DNA from: Zingiber officinale
Taxonomy: Eukaryota; Streptophyta; Magnoliopsida; Zingiberales; Zingiberaceae
DNA length: 64,000 bases
Reading direction: 5' to 3'
NCBI RefSeq assembly: GCF_018446385.1
Contig: NC_056004.1
Coordinates: 29,642,492-29,706,491 of the forward strand
The position numbers were made by a program, and so were the translations under genes. Within the stretch, counting starts at the first letter, position 1; the number at the start of each line of letters is the position of its first letter. The notes below the pieces were generated by a model, which worked only from the letters and a program-made list of their open reading frames with translations, made no database searches and was not told where the DNA came from. This document shows, one piece after another, positions 11,271-22,740 of the stretch.

Positions 11271-12495
11271 TTATGATTTTAATTTATCTAAAATTCTATT
11301 TAAGTCAGCATTCTCTTTTTCTAATTTGAATAAATCTTTAGAAAGAGACTTAATAAATTGAAATGACTGAGTCGGGGTTAGATTACGTACCCTACTTACC
11401 TGACTTGGTGATGCTCCCCCTTCACTGCAGCTTTCTTCCTCTGATGTTCCTCCCCCTTCATCTATGCTCATCTCTGAGCTTGACCCTTCTTCCAGCTGAT
11501 AGTTAGCCATTAGCGCTAACCCTGAGAAGACTTCGACGTCTGATTCGGAAGAAGACGAATCTGACCAAGTGGCCTTTAGGTTCTTCTGTTTGGAGGATTC
11601 TGGTTTCTTGTACTTTGTCTTTACCCTCTCTTTCTCCTTTTTCTTTAATTTTGGGCAGTCATCTTTGATGTGTCCTTCTTCGTTGCAATTGTAGCAACGG
11701 ACTGTCCTTCTCTTTTGATGATGTTTACTCGACTACGATCTAAATTTGTTAGCTTTAAAAAACTTATTAAATCGTCTTACCATTAATGCAGCTTCAGATT
11801 CGTCGATTGAGGCTTCGGAGTCAGAACCGTTTATTCTTGCCTTTAGGGCAATGTTCTGACTAGTTTCTCTACTCCATTGGGCTCTGCAACTCGAGTTCGT
11901 GAAGTTCAAAAGTAGAAAACAAATTTTCTAAAGTACTTACCTCAAAGTCCTTAGAGATGTAGTACGCATCTACTAAGGAGACCCACTCTGGAGTTTTGGG
12001 GAAGGCGTTGAGCGCGTACCGGATTGAGTCCCGGTTCATTACTTCTTCTCCAAGGTTGCTTAATTGAGTGATTAGCTTCTTAATCCTTGCTTGGAGTTGC
12101 GCTACCTTCTCACCTTGGTTCATCCGGATGTTCGTAAGTTGAGTCCGGAGGATATCGCGTCTTGCAAGATTTGCTTCAGATGTACCTTCGTGAAGCTCCA
12201 GGAATTTTTCCCAGAGGTCTTTCGCGGAGTCGTAGCTTCCGATTCGACTTACCTCTTGTGGTGGCAGCACGCTAAGCAGGTGGAACTCTGTCTTTCCGTT
12301 GGCGACAAACTCGGCTTGCTCTTTCTTGCTCCACTGAGGCTCTTCTTTATCTTTTGGAACTTCAAAATCATATTTCATAGTTAGTAAAATATTGAAGTCG
12401 ATTTTAAAAAATACCTCCATCCGGCGTTTCCATGTCGCGAAGTCTCCGTCGAACTTCGGGGGATAAATATTCGCTCCGACCATCGTCTTGATCAT
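11271..12495 (-). pseudogene. Gag of element A2, decayed
   Basis: The frame opens at the ATG at 12495, 40 bp after the primer site, and runs 208 codons to 11869. It shows the Copia gag signature (PPKFDGDFATWKRRME at the N-terminus, then AKDLWEKFLELHEG). A frame change near 11870 is needed to continue through a conserved zinc knuckle (11654-11696, CYNCNEEGHIKDDC, all four ligands present) and an acidic serine-rich segment to 11271. One further in-frame stop lies just before the knuckle. The product would be a nucleocapsid-type RNA-binding protein, now interrupted. It is closely related to the A1 gag on the other strand. Confidence 0.8.
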
Positions 12496-12534
12496 TGTGC
12501 TTCAGTCGACGGTTAGTCCTTCTGAGGCGATCTG

Positions 12535-12546
12535 GCTCTGATACCA
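12535..12546 (-). other. A2 primer-binding site (tRNA-Met)
   Basis: On the minus strand TGGTATCAGAGC follows the LTR end at 12549 by two bases. It fixes the orientation of A2. Confidence 0.9.
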
Positions 12547-12548
12547 AT

Positions 12549-13449
12549 TGTTGGTGCAGCGGAGGCCGGCAAAAGGGGGGTGAATTGCCTGAAAAAATAA
12601 AGTGTACCCTCCTCGAAATTTTCAACTCAAAATAAAAGCAACTATAATAAGAATAAAACAAAAAGGAAACAGAAATAAACCAGAGACTCGGGAGTTAACC
12701 TGGTTACAACCAAGAAGGTTGTTAATCCAGGAGATGAAAAGCGCACACTAAGAAAGTCTCCTTTACTGTAGGCGAAGAAGCCTTTTTACACACTGAGAAA
12801 GCTCACAAGCTGCTAGGAATTGATTACAGAGTTGAATACTGAGTTGATGTCTAATTCCTAGCTCCAGGGGCCTTTATATAGCCTCTAGAAAATCTATATC
12901 GAAGGTCTAAGGTGCCTCCAATAGAGGTCCAAGGCGTCTCCAACAAGTGTGTGGATAAAACTTTATCCGAAAGTTAAACGACCAGTTTGGCTAGGTCTGA
13001 GGTGCCTTCAACTGGCATTGAAGGTGCCTTTAAGGTGAAGGCACCTTCAATGCCTAATGAAGGCGCCTCCATTAGTGCAGTGACTCCAGCTGCTCTTTTT
13101 CATTTGCTTCCGAAGCTTCGTTCTTTTAGGTGATTCCGGCCAACCGAAATAGGGCTCACCCGAACCCAATTCTTGGCCTTCTCCTCGAGCAGGCTTCCGT
13201 TCCGGCTTAACGTCCCTCGAACGTCGCGCACGTTCTTCTTACCCACCGGTGTACTCTTCCGCAGCTCTCTCGTCCTTCGGACGCACCAAGCCCGTCGACT
13301 CCCTTCCCGTGCCGTCCTTCTCGCTAGCTGCGTCTTCCGCTTGACTTCCTGCGCTCCTAAGCTCCTGCACACTTAGACACAGGAATCAAACACAAAGCAG
13401 GACCTAACCAACTTGGTTGATCACATCAAAACAACCACGGGGTCCAACA
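12549..13449 (-). repeat. 5' LTR of A2
   Basis: This 901-bp LTR is the same length as the other copy. On the minus strand it starts TGTTGGACCCCG and ends GCACCAACA. The palindromes around GAAGGCGCCTTC lie at about 12905-13075 and the TATA box at 12871-12883. Confidence 0.9.
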
Positions 13450-14086
13450 TGAATCAGACGTTGACACCTCCTTGGACAATGATGAAACAACTTATATGGT
13501 AATAATATTTAAGAAATCTTTTAGAACTAATAAGTTCAATCAAGTGTAGGCAAAGTAAAGAAAATAAAGGAATATAAGATGCTATAACTGCAATGAAGAG
13601 GGGCAAATCAAGGAGGACTACCCAAAGATGAAGAAGAAGGACAACAAGAAGGAACCAAGTACAACAAAGCACAAAACCTTGAAGGTGACTTGGGATGAGT
13701 CGTCATCAGAATCTGATCTAGAGGAGTATGCTGGACTTGCACTAATGGTAAGTCACCAGGAGGAGGAGAGCATAGATGAAGGGGGAGACTCCTTAGAAGA
13801 AAACTGCAATGAGGAGGAAGAAACAGACTTTAGAGCAGATTTGGTAAGTGAGGTATGTTTACTACTTCCTGACCAGTTATACTCATATATTAAATCTATG
13901 ACTAGATCATTATGTAAGCTAAAATATAAAAATAATAACTTAAAAAGAGAAGTTCTTATATTAAAAATAATCTTAGCAAAAACTTGTCCTTTAGAAATGT
14001 ATGATAAGTTAAAGGAAGAAAATGAAAAATGGAAGGACCAAATTAAAAAATCTAGAAATTCTACATGTCTTACTCAAAATGTCTGA

Positions 14087-15227
14087 AAAAATTATAGAAG
14101 TCTAAATTGGTATCTTAAATATTATAAGGGACAAATTAGAAAAATATCATAAAAATATATGTTCCAAATAAATTTCTTATTAACCCCGTAGGTAAAAATT
14201 TATTTTGGGCCTCAAAATCTCTTTTAGAATAAATAAAGGATTATGCATGTTTAAAAATATTAATTTGTAAAACCAAGTGCGTATGCTTACTGTTAATAAT
14301 TATTTCTAAAATTTTACTAGAATAGAAATTTTCTTAGTATTAAATTTTTCAAAAATTTTCTTCAAATAAATTATTTTTTTATTAAAAATCATAATTTAAA
14401 ACTTAAAATTCTTTGGATATGTATTTTGAAAAACCTGAGTTTTTAGAAAATTGCAGCTATGTTTTGAATACATAGAAAAATCAACCTCAATTTTAGACTA
14501 ATAAAACTATTTTTAAAATATTTATTTCTGAAAAGAATCATAACTTGTCAAAATAATTTTTGTATAATCTTTCTGTTAGAATTTCTTATCCAAATTTTTT
14601 CTACTGATAAAATCATTGAATTTCTATTCAAAAATATATTTTTGTAAATTTTTAATAAATAATAAATTTTCTATGGATTATTTACCAAAAACTTTATTTT
14701 TAAATATAAAAAATCTTGAAACTTTATTTTTGGAAATTTTAAATTTTCTTTAACTATACATTCTATTATCAATACTTGCAAAATATTTGAGGATTTATTT
14801 TAATGAAATTTTTGAAATTTAACTTGTAAAACCTATGTTTTTGTGCTAAATGATTTGTTTATACTAAAACACTTGTAAATTTTTCGTGAAAATTTTTCTG
14901 TTGAACCTTAAGACAAATTTTCAAAATTTAAACTCTTTTTTTTTTACAAATATGGTTATTAAATCATGGAAATTCAGATTTGTTTTATAAAAATTGAAAT
15001 ATGTTTCCTTACCCTTAGAAAAGTTTCAAATTCTTTATCTAACTTTGCTTTTCCCAACTTTATTTTTGATGTGATCAAAAGAGGAGAATGAGAGTTGAGA
15101 GCTTAAGTCTAGGGAGAGATTATATTTGTACTTTTGTAGCCTGCAAAAGTTACAGTTTTAACTATGATTTTAACTATGACTTTCCCCTAACTCTAACTGG
15201 GTTGATGTACATCAAAAAGGGGGAGAT
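14087..15227 (+). other. A1 internal non-coding region and polypurine tract
   Basis: Very AT-rich sequence between the A1 gag remnant and the A1 3' LTR. No pol coding sequence is found. It ends with GTACATCAAAAAGGGGGAGA, in which 15214-15226 is the polypurine tract. Confidence 0.75.
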
Positions 15228-15489
15228 TGTTAGTACCCCGATGTAGTTTTGATGTGGTCAATAGAGTTAAGTTAGGTCCTATATATATTTGATGCCTTGT
15301 GTCTAAGTGTGCAAGAACTTTGGAGCACAGAAAGTCTAGCAAAAGACACAGCTAGAGAGAAGGACGACACGGGAGAGAGTCGACGGGCTTGGTGCGTCCG
15401 AGGGACGAGATGCTGTGGAAGAGTACGTTGGCAGATGAGAAGGAAGCGCGCGACATTTCCAAGGGACGAGAAATTGGAGCAGAAGCTTG

Positions 15490-16071
15490 TGTTGGGGTTG
15501 CAAGGTTGCAAACATAGTCCCACATTGAAAACACATGGGAAAGATCATGGGTTTATAAGAGAAAGATATCTCCATTGGTATGAGGCCTTTTGGGGAGAGC
15601 CTAAGAGCAAAGTCATGAGGGCCTAGGCCCAAAGTGGACAATATCATACCATTGTGGAGATATCTAAATTCTTTTCGATCTAACAATGGTCTGATTGAGC
15701 CATGCGGGTACAATATTGACCTCAAACAAAGAAAGTGGGGCTCCTATATTCGGATCAAGAGGACTAGACACCAGGCAAGAAGTCCTAGTAGGTCGGGTGG
15801 ACCGAGGGGCAGGAAGATCTGGTGGGTCGAGGATCGGACATGGGAAGCCTGTGGTCCTTTGTTTGAGGGGGGGATTGTTGGGGTTGCAAGGTTGCAAACA
15901 TAGTCCCACATTGAAAACACATGGGAAAGATTATGGGTTTATAAGAGAAAGATATCTCCATTGGTATGAGGCCTTTTGGATAGAGTCCAAGAGCAAAGTC
16001 ATGAGGGTCTAGGCCCAAAGTGGACAATATCATACCATTGTGGAGATATCTAAATTCTTTTCGATCTAACA
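15490..16071 (+). mobile_element. TRIM (terminal-repeat retrotransposon in miniature)
   Basis: Two 196-bp terminal repeats (15490-15685 and 15876-16071) begin TGTTGGGG and end CTAACA and flank 190 bp of non-coding sequence. A perfect 5-bp duplication GCTTG flanks the element (15485-15489 and 16072-16076). A degenerate tRNA-Met primer site (TGGTCTGATTGAGCC) follows the first repeat and a G-rich polypurine tract (about 15866-15875) precedes the second. It has no coding capacity and inserted in the A1 LTR. Confidence 0.93.
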
Positions 16072-16490
16072 GCTTGCTCAAGGAGACGGCCGAAAGATGG
16101 GTCAGGGTGAGCCCAATTCTAGATGAACGAAATCACCCAGGTGATTGGAGTAGCGAAAAAGCAAACAGAGTGTTGTAGAGCTACTGCAGGCGCCCTCAAC
16201 AGCGTTGAAGGCTCCCTCACACCTTGATAACCATCATTTGGTCATGATATTTTGATTCATAAAAGCATATCATTTGATCTTCTCATGTGTTAATTCCATG
16301 TTTATATCACATTTCATGAGTTGTATTCATTTGTGGACTTAATTACAAATTATCTTATATTTATGGTATTTGATGCTAATATTTGGATATATTCTTTGTA
16401 GGCATCAAAGGGCAATGACTCGATCAGATCAAATCAGATTTGGGTTCAAATCTAGGGCTAATTGAAGAGATCAAACTCTAAAGTAATATA

Positions 16491-17607
16491 TGTTGGTGCA
16501 GTTAGCACTAATGGTCTAACTTAGGTTTTGATGAATGACAAAGTAGGTTATGTTAGGTTTGTTGTGATCTAACACTTTGATTGAGTGTGCAGGAGAAGTC
16601 CATATAGGTCGACGGGCTGACCGGATATCTGGCATGATGCCCAGTTAGGTCGATTGACCGACCGGATAGCTGGCACGAAGCCCAGCTAGGTCGACAGGCC
16701 GATCGGATAGCTGGCACGAAGTCTAGCTAGGTCGACGGGCTGACCGAATAGTTGGCACGAAGTCCAGACAAGTTGACGGACTGACCGAATATCCGGTAGG
16801 TAAGTTAAGGTAAGTCACTGGAGGGGAGTGACTTGGTGAGGACGTGTTCCCCATTCGAGGGAACAGTAGGTGTCGATCCAACTTAGAACCATTTCGGGAA
16901 TCTAAGTTGAGATCGTGATTAGATTCTATTCTCGGTGAGACAGAATCTAATTACTACTTTGTTTGAATATAATTGTGCTAACACTTTATTTTACAGGGTA
17001 GTATAAATTGTATTTTGCCTCAGACTAACATTTTCTTGCAAGAAAACGGTGTGCTGAAAAATGATGGTCCGGGCACTCAGAAGGGATCCGAGCGCCCGGA
17101 TGGTTCGAGCGCCCGGAACTGGTCTAGGCGTCCGGAAGGCAAATCTTATCTCGACAGCTTGGAGCGCGTTGATTGGTTGGCTGACGTCACGGTCCAAGCA
17201 CCCGGAAGGTATCCAGGCGCCCGGAGCACTCCTATAAAAGAAGGCCTCTACCAGAGCTTCAACAACAACTCTCTTTTGTGATTGCTCTCGTGTGCGCTGC
17301 TTCCAAGACGCTCTTGCTACACTGCGAAACCTCTCCGACAACTAGTGATTAAGTCTTTATTTTCTTGTTGTCGGTATTTTCATTCTATAAATTCTTATAC
17401 TTATTATGATTTATTCGTAATTGCCCAATGAAAGCACTCTCACGTGTGGGCCTTGGAGTAGGAGTCGTCCAAAGGCTCCGAACCAAGTAAAATTGGTTTG
17501 TGTTAGCATTGTGACTTTTATCTTTCCGCTGTGTACTTGATTTAATAACGGATTTTTTAACGATCGCTATTTACCCCCTCCCCCTCTAGCGTTTTCACAA
17601 TCTAACA
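16491..17607 (+). mobile_element. Solo LTR E1 (Copia-type), inside the Gypsy solo LTR
   Basis: It starts TGTTGGTGCAG, ends ATCTAACA, and is flanked by ATATA (16486-16490 and 17608-17612). The U3 has 40-45-bp hairpin units (CCAGCTA..TAGCTGG) at about 16610-16800. Palindromes of the type CCGGGCGC..GCGCCCGG follow at 17080-17225, then a TATA box CCTATAAAAG at 17231-17240. No coding sequence is present. Confidence 0.88.
17231..17240 (+). promoter_or_regulatory. TATA box of solo LTR E1
   Basis: CCTATAAAAG directly follows the palindrome array. The same arrangement is seen at 19256 (A1), 22289 (C), and on the minus strand at 2639 and 12871 (A2), 34990 (E2), 50995 (I) and 56977 (H). Confidence 0.7.
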
Positions 17608-19568
17608 ATATAGATCGTCCATTCAAGATTAAGAGAGATCTGAGTCATCCGTCAAGGATCTGGTCCATCCAAGCCAAGGGAAGTAGATCACAACCATCAA
17701 TCAAAATCCAGAACTTTTAATCTAGATCTGAATTGATTTGACCGTAGATCAAGATCCGAAGTATTCTAGACCATCCATTCAGATCTGAGATGAGTTCAAA
17801 TGAGAAGCTACAGTGGGTTTCTTTTCTTCGTCAAATGCTACAGTACTAGCGTCAAGAAACAGGGGGCGATCGCGAGCTTGCTCCAGCGATCTCGATCCCT
17901 TCCACCACCGGCGAGCAAGTGAGGTCAAGGGTGATTCCCTTCCTCTGGTCATCATCCGTCTTCAACTCGGCGACACCACCTCAACCATCTGAAGCCAATT
18001 TTGCCGCGACTTTGTGCGAGGAAGAAGAAGCAAAGAAGGTGGAGGAATTTGGTGGTTTCAGTCGATTCCCTCTCCTTCCGGCCAGTGATCTTCTTCCCTT
18101 AAGCTTCGCACCCATCTGAACCATCAAACGTGTTTGCTTCTGATTCCTCTGATTTCTCCACCATTTCCAGCCGCGAGCTATTCTTCTTCTTCCCTAATCG
18201 GTTCTGAGACGAGAGGAAGAAGGCTGGAGTTACGAAGGAGATAGAGGTTTACCATTTCCTTTGAAATTCTATTCTGTCATTCCATCATCTCCCGCATCCA
18301 TCTCTCTGATTGAATCTCTGCCTGATCATCATCAACGTCAAGTTATTCTGCTCAATTCTGATTCGATCTTAGCATGGAGAAGCCCTAGCTTGGTTGTAAG
18401 ATCCATTCTGGAATTTGATACTTCTTTGATGTATTGATTGCTTACTTGTGTTCATGTTTTAATTCTGGTATTAATTCATTGTTGGCTGAATTGTAATTGA
18501 CTTGAATTCCCCATGTTCTAGATTTTATGTATCTGGGTATGTTTTGAGAATGCTTTCATGATGAAATTTCTCAACCATTTGTGTTACTCAGATTGTTGCA
18601 TTTAAGTTCATTAAATTCTTGTAATGCTTTAGTTAGTTGAGTGCTTATTGTTTCTTTGATGCTTGTTCTTCATGTAGGTGCAATTAGTTTAGATCAGATT
18701 AGGTTCTGTTAAATGATATAAGTTTCTTTTGTTTAATTCTTTAGGATCATTAAATGCTTTATTCTCTCATGTTGTCTTTCCTGTTCTTCTATTATAGTCT
18801 AAGCTAAGTTAGGTTCTTGTCACGTGCATTGCTTTTCATTTCTTAGTCTTAGAATCCAAAACCTAAACTCCCCATTTAAACTTCAAAATACCAAGTAATA
18901 ACAAATCAAACCTAAGATATCATGCACTAGCCACATTCATTGGGAGACGACTCGAGTCATCTCTATGCTACAGTAGTATAGAATGAATTAGGTCACTTAA
19001 TTCTTTTGATACACATTTCACGACAAAATTATGATTTATCACACCTTTTTGGTGGAAGGCGCCTTCAATCTCTTGAAATCTCCTTCACGCCTTTATGGAA
19101 GGCGCCTTCAAACCTTTAAAGGAGCCTTCGACTGGGCAAACAATAACCGTTAGCGAAGATAGAGTTTATCTTCACACGGATAAAACTTGCCACGCTGGAG
19201 GCACCTTCAAGCCTATTGAAGGCGCCTTCTAGTCTCGAATAGAATTTTTCAGGGGCTATAAAAAGACCCATGGAGCTAAAAAATATTCAACAACTCAAGT
19301 ATTCATTTCCTAGTAACTTTCCAAGTTATTCAACGAGTGTAAGAGGCTTCTTCGCCTTCACCAAAGGAAATCTTTGGTGCTTTCTTTTATCTTGGATTAA
19401 CAACAACCTAAGTTGTAACCAAGTAACTTTTTTTACCTCTTTATTTTATTAGTTGTTAAATTGCTTTAAGTTGATTGTGCTACTAATGTTGTTTGAAAGA
19501 TTTAGAAAGGTCCATTTTAAATTTACAAGCAATTTACCCCTCTCTTACCGGCCGCACGGGTCATAACA

Positions 19569-20550
19569 ATGATCCTACCCTATTTGTTAAAATCATAGGA
19601 AAAGATATCTTTGTGGTCCAAGTTTATGTAGATGATATAATCTTCAGGTTAACCAACTCTAAACTTTTAAATGAATTTACCGGATTAATGGAAAATGAAT
19701 TTAAAATGAGCCTTGTAGGTGAATTAAATTTCTTCTTAGGTTTACAAATAAATAAACATAGGATGGAATTTATGTTCGCCAAAATAAATATCCTAAATAA
19801 CTAATTAAAAATTTTAAAATAGAAAATGCCAAAGAAATAAAAACTCCCATAGCAACAAGTATAAAAATTGATAATGACTTAACAAGAAAAGATGTTGATC
19901 TAAAATACTATAGGAGTGTAATGGGTAGTCTCTTGTACCTAGCTGTAAGCCGATTATATATATATATTGCAATAAGAATGTGCACAAGATATTAATCTTG
20001 TGCAAAAGAGTCTCATCTAACCTTGACTAAAAGAATCCTAAGATATATCAAAGGAACCCTAAATGTAGGAATGTTGTCCCCTAGGACAAATAACTTAAAT
20101 TTATTAAGGTACTCAGACTCAGATTATGCTGGTTGTAAACTAGATAAAAAATATACAAGTGACGGTTGTCAAATATTAGGTTAATGTCTAGTCAGTTGGA
20201 GTAGCAAAAAGCAGCACTGTGTCGCACTATCAACAATTGAAGCTGAGTACATAGTACTAGTGGAATGTGTTTCTCAGTTATTATGGATGATGCATACACT
20301 AAAGGACCTTCAACTTGATTTAAAAAATATCAAAATCTTAATTGACAATATAAGTTCAATTAATTTAACAAAAAAATCTAATTCAATACTCAAGGACCAA
20401 ACATATATAAATCAAACGCCACTTCGTTAGAGACCATGTAGCTAGAGGTGAAATTTTACTTGATTATATTGAATCTAAGTCAAATCTAACTGATATCTTT
20501 ACTAAACCTTTTCCCGAAGTTGAGTTTAGTCTACTCGACAGCTAGGAATG
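19569..20550 (+). pseudogene. Element C: Copia reverse transcriptase / RNase H remnant
   Basis: The stretch begins inside the RT palm domain immediately after the A1 LTR. The catalytic box YVDDIIF is at 19625-19645, followed by KMSLVGELNFFLGLQI. After several stops and frame changes the RNase H part is recognisable (SDSDYAGCKLDKKYTS near 20110 and STIEAEYI near 20230). Upstream pol and gag lie beyond the A1 insertion, off the window. The protein copied element RNA into DNA; this copy cannot. Confidence 0.85.
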
Positions 20551-21473
20551 TGCTTTATAGATAAGTTTTTTTTATATAAAAAACTATTTATTAAGTAGTT
20601 TATTTTTTTTTTCTTCTTTTCAATTTGGACTTAGCCTAGGTCCCCCCCCCCCCCACCAAAAGCATGATCTATAGATTTAGACAGCCAACATCTCACAAGC
20701 ATATTAGGATTACCTTGTTTGTATATTGAAACACTTAGAATGGTGTGAGATTTAGGATTACCTCAAGTCTGAATTTTATATGTTTATATCAGTGCATTAT
20801 CATAAATCTAGGCTAAAAATATCAACTCAAATTGATCAAGTTAAATAATCCTTCATAGCAAACACCTAGTTGAATATTTTACTTAACGTGACTAATCAAG
20901 TGAAAACTATATTATTTCTGGAGGTCAGCTAGTAGTTAAACGTTAGACATTTTTTAAAGGACTAATTTGTTTTTTCATGTTTGGATATTAGAGATGAAAT
21001 TTAAAAAAAAAAGTTTTTTAAATTGTTTTTTTCTCAAATTTCCTTAATTTTTTTTTTAATTTGAAACCTTGCTTTTTCCATAATTTTTACTTCAAAATTC
21101 ATTCCCTTTTCAATTTTTTTTCCCCTTCTCAAACTATTAAAAAATAGTTAAACTTCTAATTCTCAGTTTCTTTTCAAAATGACTATTTAAAAGGTTTTTC
21201 ACCTTATATATATATATTTTTATATGTGGCAAAGGGGAGAGAATAGATAAGTTAAGTAAACAAGTTAAAAATCTCTTACATGTATTTAAGAAGAGATATT
21301 AGATTAAGGGGGAGAAACAAAATGCATTTATGTTATTCAATATTTTCCTAAGTTATCTTTTATCTCCTTAAATTATGATGCTTTAATTTTTCAGTTATTT
21401 ATCAAGTCCCTAAATTCTTATGCTTTAAATTTTAAACTAATACGATATTGCCACTAATCAAAAAGGAGAAGAT
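20551..21473 (+). other. Element C 3' non-coding region
   Basis: AT-rich, with a run of 13 C at about 20642-20654. The segment around 20685-20715 (CCAACATCTCACAAGCAT) has its reverse-complement counterpart in element H near 59160-59180. A polypurine tract (AAAAAGGAGAAGA, about 21460-21472) ends it. Confidence 0.6.
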
Positions 21474-22740
21474 TGTTGATGCAGATTGTATCATACGATT
21501 GAACTTGAGGTTTTGATCTTGGCAATAGGTTCAAGTTAAGTCTTATAGTTTTCTAAAATGTTGATTGAGCTTGCAAAGAAATCCTAGTTGAGACTAGACA
21601 AAGGAAATTCTAGTTGCGGCTATACAATTAAGTCCTGGTCGGAGGTACTAGGCGGAAGTCTTGGCAGATTGACGATATTGGGCTGGAAGTCCTAGGGGTT
21701 GAGGGCACCTGAGGAGAAGTCCTAGGGGTCTTGAACACCAGGTGGAAGTCTAAGCAGATCGAGGGCCGAAGGTTTAGTGAAAAGTCCCAAGGGTCAAAGT
21801 CAGACTAAGTAAAAGTCCAAGTAGGAGGTAGACCAAACTTGACATCTGGTAACCTCTCTTGAGTGAAGTGGTGAGGATGTGCTCTCGAAAAGAGAGCAGT
21901 AAGCATCGATCCAACCTAAGATCTCACGGGAGATTTAAATTTAAGATCAGACAACTTAGAGAGCTGTTAATCATAATTATATTTATGTATTGTGCTAACA
22001 TTGTGATATAGGAAAGCTAATTAATGAAGAAAGCTAGAAAATGGGATCCAGGCGCCTCTATCATATTCAGGCACCTAGACTATCCAGGCGCCTCTATCAC
22101 ATCCAGACGCTTGGACTATCCAGGCGCCTCTATCACATCCAGGCACATGGACTATCCAATCGCCTCAAACATATCCGGGTGCTTGGACTATCCAAGTGTC
22201 TCAATCATATCCAAGCGCTTGGACCAAAAGACTTATTACAACGACGGGATCAAATTAGATAAGGGTCAATCCAGGCGCTTGGATCAGGCTATAAAAGAAG
22301 ATTTCGATCAGAACCTTCTTCACTCATTGCTTCCTCGCTTTAAGCTATATTACACTTCTGAAATAATGATACTCTATTGTGATCAAACATCAATGAAGCA
22401 ACAACGACACAGCATCGCGACAATTTCAAATGAGTCTAGCTTTTGGGAAACATTTAGTTGTTGCATTTCTATTCGAATTTCTTTCAATGCTAAAATTTCT
22501 AAGGGTTAGTAGTTTTGTTACCAAACTCCATATTTATAAAAGAAAACGGATTGATAGTGATTGTCCAACGAAAGAGGTCTAACTGACTATGGGCATTGGA
22601 GTAGTAGTCACGAGGCTATGAACCAAGTAAAATTTTCGTGTTCTTATAATTGTCTTTTTAATTCCACTGCATGACTCTGTGGTATTTTAAATGATTTATA
22701 AACATGTATGAAGCGTGATATTCAATCACCCCCCCCCCCC
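21474..22740 (+). repeat. 3' LTR of element C
   Basis: It starts TGTTGATGCAG after a polypurine tract. The U3 has AAGTCCTAGG-type units (21590-21830), palindromes with cores CCAGGCGCCT and CCAAGCGCTTGG (22045-22285) and a TATA box at 22289-22297. The right end is uncertain; a run of C at 22728-22740 is where LTR-like sequence stops. Confidence 0.7.

Larger units (their letters stand above)
2316..13449 (-). mobile_element. Element A2: gag-only LTR retrotransposon, interrupted by B
   Basis: Two 901-bp LTRs (2316-3216 and 12549-13449) in the same orientation flank the internal region, and the direct repeat TGAAT flanks the whole (2311-2315 and 13450-13454). A tRNA-Met primer site lies just inside the right-hand LTR, so the element runs on the minus strand. 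After removal of element B (3850-10974 with one target duplication) the internal part is only about 2.2 kb: gag and non-coding sequence, with no protease, integrase or reverse transcriptase. It is therefore non-autonomous, of the kind called TR-GAG. It inserted into the gag of a relative (A1). Confidence 0.9.
2276..14086 (+). pseudogene. Element A1: gag remnant split by element A2
   Basis: Two pieces, 2276-2315 and 13455-14086, join in one reading frame once A2 (2316-13449) and one copy of its target duplication are removed. The joined piece begins in mid-gag, and the end of the readable part is a lysine/glutamate-rich coiled-coil-like tail ending at 14086. The zinc knuckle at 13580-13621 reads CYNCNEEGQ..: the conserved His is Gln and the last Cys is Tyr, so RNA binding should be lost. 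There are also stop codons between 13510 and 13580. The same motif order is found in the A2 gag, so A1 and A2 are one family. The N-terminal half of gag is missing; the sequence before 2276 is unrelated LTR-like DNA. Confidence 0.75.
16225..19041 (+). mobile_element. Solo LTR, probably Gypsy-type, copy 1
   Basis: It starts TGATAACC, ends TTTATCA and is flanked by CACCT (16220-16224 and 19042-19046). Without the nested solo LTR it is about 1695 bp, against 1691 bp for the second copy at 35255. The two share many blocks, including a GGCATCAAAGGGCAA motif and an end block with ACGACTCGAGTCATCTCTATG. The TG..CA ends, the 5-bp duplication and the end block, which resembles Gypsy Tat/Athila LTRs, suggest a solo LTR. 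The family assignment is my inference. Confidence 0.8.
15228..19568 (+). repeat. 3' LTR of A1, split by later insertions
   Basis: It starts TGTTAGTACCCC after the polypurine tract and ends GGGTCATAACA. Without the TRIM (15490-16071), the solo LTR (16225-19041) and their duplications it is about 930 bp, matching the 901-bp A2 LTRs, and its start is clearly similar to the A2 LTR on the other strand. Palindromes with core GAAGGCGCCTTC lie at 19050-19235 and a TATA box at 19256-19265. Confidence 0.85.

Noticed and set aside
15272-16081. Pairs of similar frames at 15297-15725 and 15695-16081
   Set aside because: They lie in the two terminal repeats of the TRIM and are not coding.
16225-19041. A DNA transposon with TGATAA inverted ends
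   Set aside because: The ends do show weak inverted similarity, but TG..CA termini, 5-bp duplications in both copies and the end block fit a solo LTR better.
22024-22509. 161-codon frame with YPGASI-type repeats
   Set aside because: It follows the palindromic repeats of the C LTR and has no counterpart in other LTRs.
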